From Naematelia aurantialba (Eukaryota > Basidiomycota > Tremellomycetes > Tremellales > Naemateliaceae): a stretch of 64,000 nucleotides of DNA. Shown piece after piece: positions 61,520 through 64,000 of this stretch. A program made the position numbers and the translations under genes. Positions within the stretch are counted from its first letter, which is position 1; each line of letters begins with the position of its first letter. The notes beneath the pieces are model-generated. The model was not told the origin of the DNA and made no database searches. It worked only from the letters and a program-made list of their open reading frames with translations. The stretch lies in the NCBI GenBank assembly GCA_021527695.1, contig JAKFAO010000004.1, positions 711,001 through 775,000 on the forward strand, in the 5' to 3' direction.

Positions 61520-62790
61520 TTAAACACTGTTGATGAGCACAATCTTGTGTAGTGCCATACTTTCTTCGCGATAATCTGATCAAAGTCGGTGGAGGCAATG
61601 ATACAAAAGCCTCCGTTAGTGGGGTGAGAAATTGTGACTAGGAAAACGATCATTGGGACGTCGCCTCTTTCCTATCCTGCTCATTGTCCCGCTCTCTCCC
61701 CGTTTCAAGTATTGTAGCTCACGGGTCCTGTGCTACCACCTTACATGCATGCTCGTGACACGTATGGGGGTCCGTGTTACGATAAACCGCTTGCTCTCGA
61801 CGACTTCGGGCACTGGCACAAACTTTGAGTCATGTTCGATCGGCGCAAGGATTCCGTTCAGCTTCCATTGGAACCATCCTCTCATAATGGATACGCATAG
61901 CCCCTGCTCCGAGGCCCAGAAACTCAGGAGCTTGTGTACCTTCATTCAATACATTCATTCTCGTACTCGCTATTCACTTTCTCTCGAGGAATGTATCTCT
62001 TGTCTCCTTCTCGCTTGCTCCAGTCTCGTCCTAGGTGTCTTAAGTCCTCACAGTCAGCAGCAAGACCCATCCATGGACGAAGTTCACCAAAGTTCACCCA
62101 GGTTCAAATACTAGGCTACGTGCGCGTTGAGAACCTCGGTAAGAAGTAGGCAAGTGCCGACGTCAATCGGTGTTGGACTATGCTAAAGCTTCATGTTGTC
62201 ACAATGCTTCGACCGATAGGTGTATAGGGTTTCGATCAGCTTCGACCGGGTAGTAGACGAGCATGGCCAGCATGACGTCCATCTCTTCATGTTCTAATCT
62301 CCGCCGCATTATGAATCCTCTCTATCACTAGCCACCTTCACCCCTCGATCTATCTCGCCATGTCTGGTCGTGTCCTGCCACCTTTACCTCAGACGTCTCT
62401 TATCGATACGGTAAGAGTCCAAGTCTCAAGTCGCTAGTAGGCGTCACCGATGTAAACTCTGGGGACGATCAAATATATCGGGCCATGTTCGCCCTGACTC
62501 GGAATATTAATGCTTGTGTTGCCGGGCTCCCTCCATGTCTCCCTCGAGTGTATCTATCGGCGGCCGCCAGTTATTGCGCACACACCCTGATTGACCAGTG
62601 AGCCCAACTGGAGGGTACCCTTCTGAGCGATACTTTGATGCTCAGAATGGTGGAGCCATAGATGACCACCACAAGCCCTGTTACGACCTGTCCTTGATTG
62701 ACCTCAAGCTAATCAAAGACGTGTGGAAAGCTGTCGTTTACAAGGGTTGAGCTAAGTGCTCGGTTCTTGTGACTTGGTTGACAGTACGGT
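61520..62790. other. Gene-poor stretch between LSG1 and the inverted-repeat element
   Basis: 1.27 kb with no confident gene. Leftover coding-like frames: a 70-codon ATG frame on the minus strand (61945-61733) reading FQWKLNGILAPIEHDSKFVP and followed by a GTAAGG donor; and, on the plus strand, an ATG at 62360 (MSGRVLPPLPQTSLIDT, then GTAAGA), a frame reading RAMFALTRNINACVAGLPPC (about 62480-62560), and a frame ending CYDLSLIDLKLIKDVWKAVV before TGA at about 62750. I could not join them into one model. They may be remains of a decayed gene beside the element. Confidence 0.4.
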
Positions 62791-63048
62791 TGTCATGACC
62801 CGGTCCGGATTGTCATGACCCACAGCACCGTGGTTTGACCCATCATGGAAAAGCTCATAGTAGCAGACAGTGGAAAGTATCATTGTGGAAAAGCTCATAG
62901 TAGCAAACAGTGGAAAGTATTATCGTGGAAGTACTTATAGTAGCCAACAGTGGGAAGTACCATCGTGGAAGCCCTTATCATGGCTAAACCTATGCGAGGC
63001 AGAGCCATGATGCCAGAGGTATGAAAGGGTGCACATTTTGTAGTCTTG
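62791..63048 (+). repeat. Left terminal inverted repeat (expanded by 40-bp tandem units)
   Basis: The outer end is TGTCATGACCCGGTCC and the inner end is ATGCCAGAGGTATGAAAGGG then ATTTTGTAGT. It carries three 40-bp tandem units and a partial fourth, so it is about 64 bp longer than the right copy. Confidence 0.8.
62846..62985 (+). repeat. 40-bp tandem repeat inside the left inverted repeat
   Basis: Units begin at TGGAA at 62846, 62886, 62926 and 62966, exactly 40 bp apart. The core is AAGCTCATAGTAGC then CAGTGGAAAGTA. Units 1 and 2 are nearly identical, unit 3 is diverged, and unit 4 is partial. Confidence 0.9.
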
Positions 63049-63799
63049 TCACGAACCTGTCCCAAGTAGTGATGGCTTGAGACAGGATGGACCGCAAAGG
63101 TTTACTAAGCTTGGCCTACGTCTGACGGGTGTTACGGCCGTGTCTCTGATGATTCGACAGAGGAAACGGGTAATCGGGGCGATTCGACTATAGCGAAATA
63201 GTCTCGAACCGGAAGCGGAAGGCTTTCGGCTGAAGATTTGTCAAACTATCGACAATCGAGGTGAATCGAGGAAATCGAAATGATATCGAGAGTAACATAC
63301 GAGTTTTGATTCCTGGGGGGATCAAGGCAGATCTATCTACTTATATATTGCAGCATCTTATCTATTTCCAATGCTGTTGTTGCCAATAGAATCACCTATT
63401 TCCAATATTATTACTAAGCATCAATTCGAGGTTTTCGAGGAGGTTGAATTGAGGGATCGAGAGTAAACGAGTGACGAAGTAAGTTATCGAGATGTGAATG
63501 AGTGACGAAGAGAGTGTCGAGGTGATTCAAGTACTAATTGAGATAGATCGAGAGGCTGAAAAGGTTGAAAAGTAAGTCGAGAGTATTCGAGGTAAATCGA
63601 GGTGAGTCGGGTCATGACAGTACGGGTGTAGACGGTGAAGCTTGTGTATTGGTTGGACAGCAAGCGGTGGCCAGCCTGGTCGATGAGGTAGCATCGACCA
63701 GGAATGTGAGGCAAGAGTAAAGACAGTGTCGAAAGAATGTGAGACAAGTGAGTGAAGAAGTGAGAGAAGAACGTGAGATAAATAAAAGACTGGAGAACT

Positions 63800-63993
63800 A
63801 CAAACTACAAAATGCGCATCCTTTTATACCTCTGGCATCGTGGCTCTCCCACGCTCATTGTGGCTCTTCCACGCGTGGTTCAACCACGATAAGTACTTCC
63901 ACGATAAGACTTTCCACTATTTGCTACTATGAGCTTTTCCACGATGGGTCAAACCACGACGTGGGTCATGACAATCCGGACCGGGTCATGACA
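63800..63993 (-). repeat. Right terminal inverted repeat
   Basis: Read from 63993 leftward it matches the left repeat: terminal 33-mer, GTGGTTTGACCCATCGTGG, one complete 40-bp unit and one diverged unit, then ATGCCAGAGGTATAAAAGGA then ATTTTGTAGT. It contains a TATAAAAGG sequence pointing into the element where the left copy has TATGAAAGG. Confidence 0.8.
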
Positions 63994-64000
63994 GACTCCC

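Larger units (their letters stand above)
62791..63993. mobile_element. 1.2-kb non-autonomous element with long terminal inverted repeats
   Basis: The first 33 bases from 62791 (TGTCATGACCCGGTCCGGAT onward) are identical to the reverse complement of the last 33 bases ending at 63993. Similarity continues inward for 194 bp on the right and about 258 bp on the left. The interior (63050-63800) is rich in short TCGAG-type motifs every 10-15 bp (cgaggtgaatcgagg, attcgaggtaaatcgaggtg) and has no transposase or reverse transcriptase frame. An extra copy of the terminal GGGTCATGACA lies at 63609-63619. No target-site duplication is visible; only seven bases remain after the right end. The structure fits a MITE-like or other TIR element depending on enzymes encoded elsewhere. 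Confidence 0.75.

Noticed and set aside
63484..63747. 87-codon frame inside the inverted-repeat element
   Set aside because: Built from the TCGAG-type motif series, with no transposase-like residues.

Overview
The window looks like a gene-dense chromosome segment of a basidiomycete fungus, most likely a yeast-like tremellomycete. Most genes are split by many short introns (about 45-110 nt, GT-AG with CTNAN-type branch sites), genes lie on both strands without operons, and the content is eukaryotic housekeeping (histones H1 and H4, CCT chaperonin, TRAPP, Tim21, Pol5, Lsg1). The class assignment is an inference from intron density and protein style, not from a database search. All models below were spliced by eye.

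Layout, left to right. 0-8 kb: the 5' part of a possible gamma-tubulin complex (Spc98/GCP3-like) gene running off the left edge, the mitotic phosphatase CDC25/MIH1, a 2.5-kb GA/CT- and C-rich non-coding stretch, and a probable single-pass membrane protein. 8-24 kb: MSH3 mismatch repair, URC4 (uracil catabolism, DUF1688), POL5 (rRNA synthesis) and a LaeA-type methyltransferase. 24-32 kb: TIM21 and TCP1/CCT1 sharing a 200-bp divergent promoter, a disordered protein ending in a CaaX-like box, and linker histone H1. 33-44 kb: NOP12, the MATH-domain deubiquitinase UBP15/USP7, ERV46, and two weakly supported small genes. 44-50 kb: a PPIL1-type cyclophilin, a DUF1479 oxygenase-like protein, a methyltransferase-like protein with a hydrophobic C-terminal segment, and histone H4. 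50-62 kb: TRS85 (TRAPPIII), mitochondrial ribosomal protein uL5m, a peptide:N-glycanase fused to an L-type lectin domain, and the GTPase LSG1. The right end (62.8-64.0 kb) is a 1.2-kb element with long terminal inverted repeats and no convincing protein.

Themes: ribosome biogenesis (POL5, NOP12, LSG1, uL5m), ER/Golgi traffic and glycoprotein quality control (ERV46, TRS85, PNG1), cell cycle and chromatin (CDC25, H1, H4, MSH3) and mitochondrial import and translation. These genes are not co-regulated in any way the sequence reveals. I found no clear new multi-gene system. The most unusual items are the PNG1-lectin fusion, the inverted-repeat element, two genes whose first coding exon is only the ATG, a 7-nt micro-exon in a methyltransferase motif I, and three GC-AG introns.
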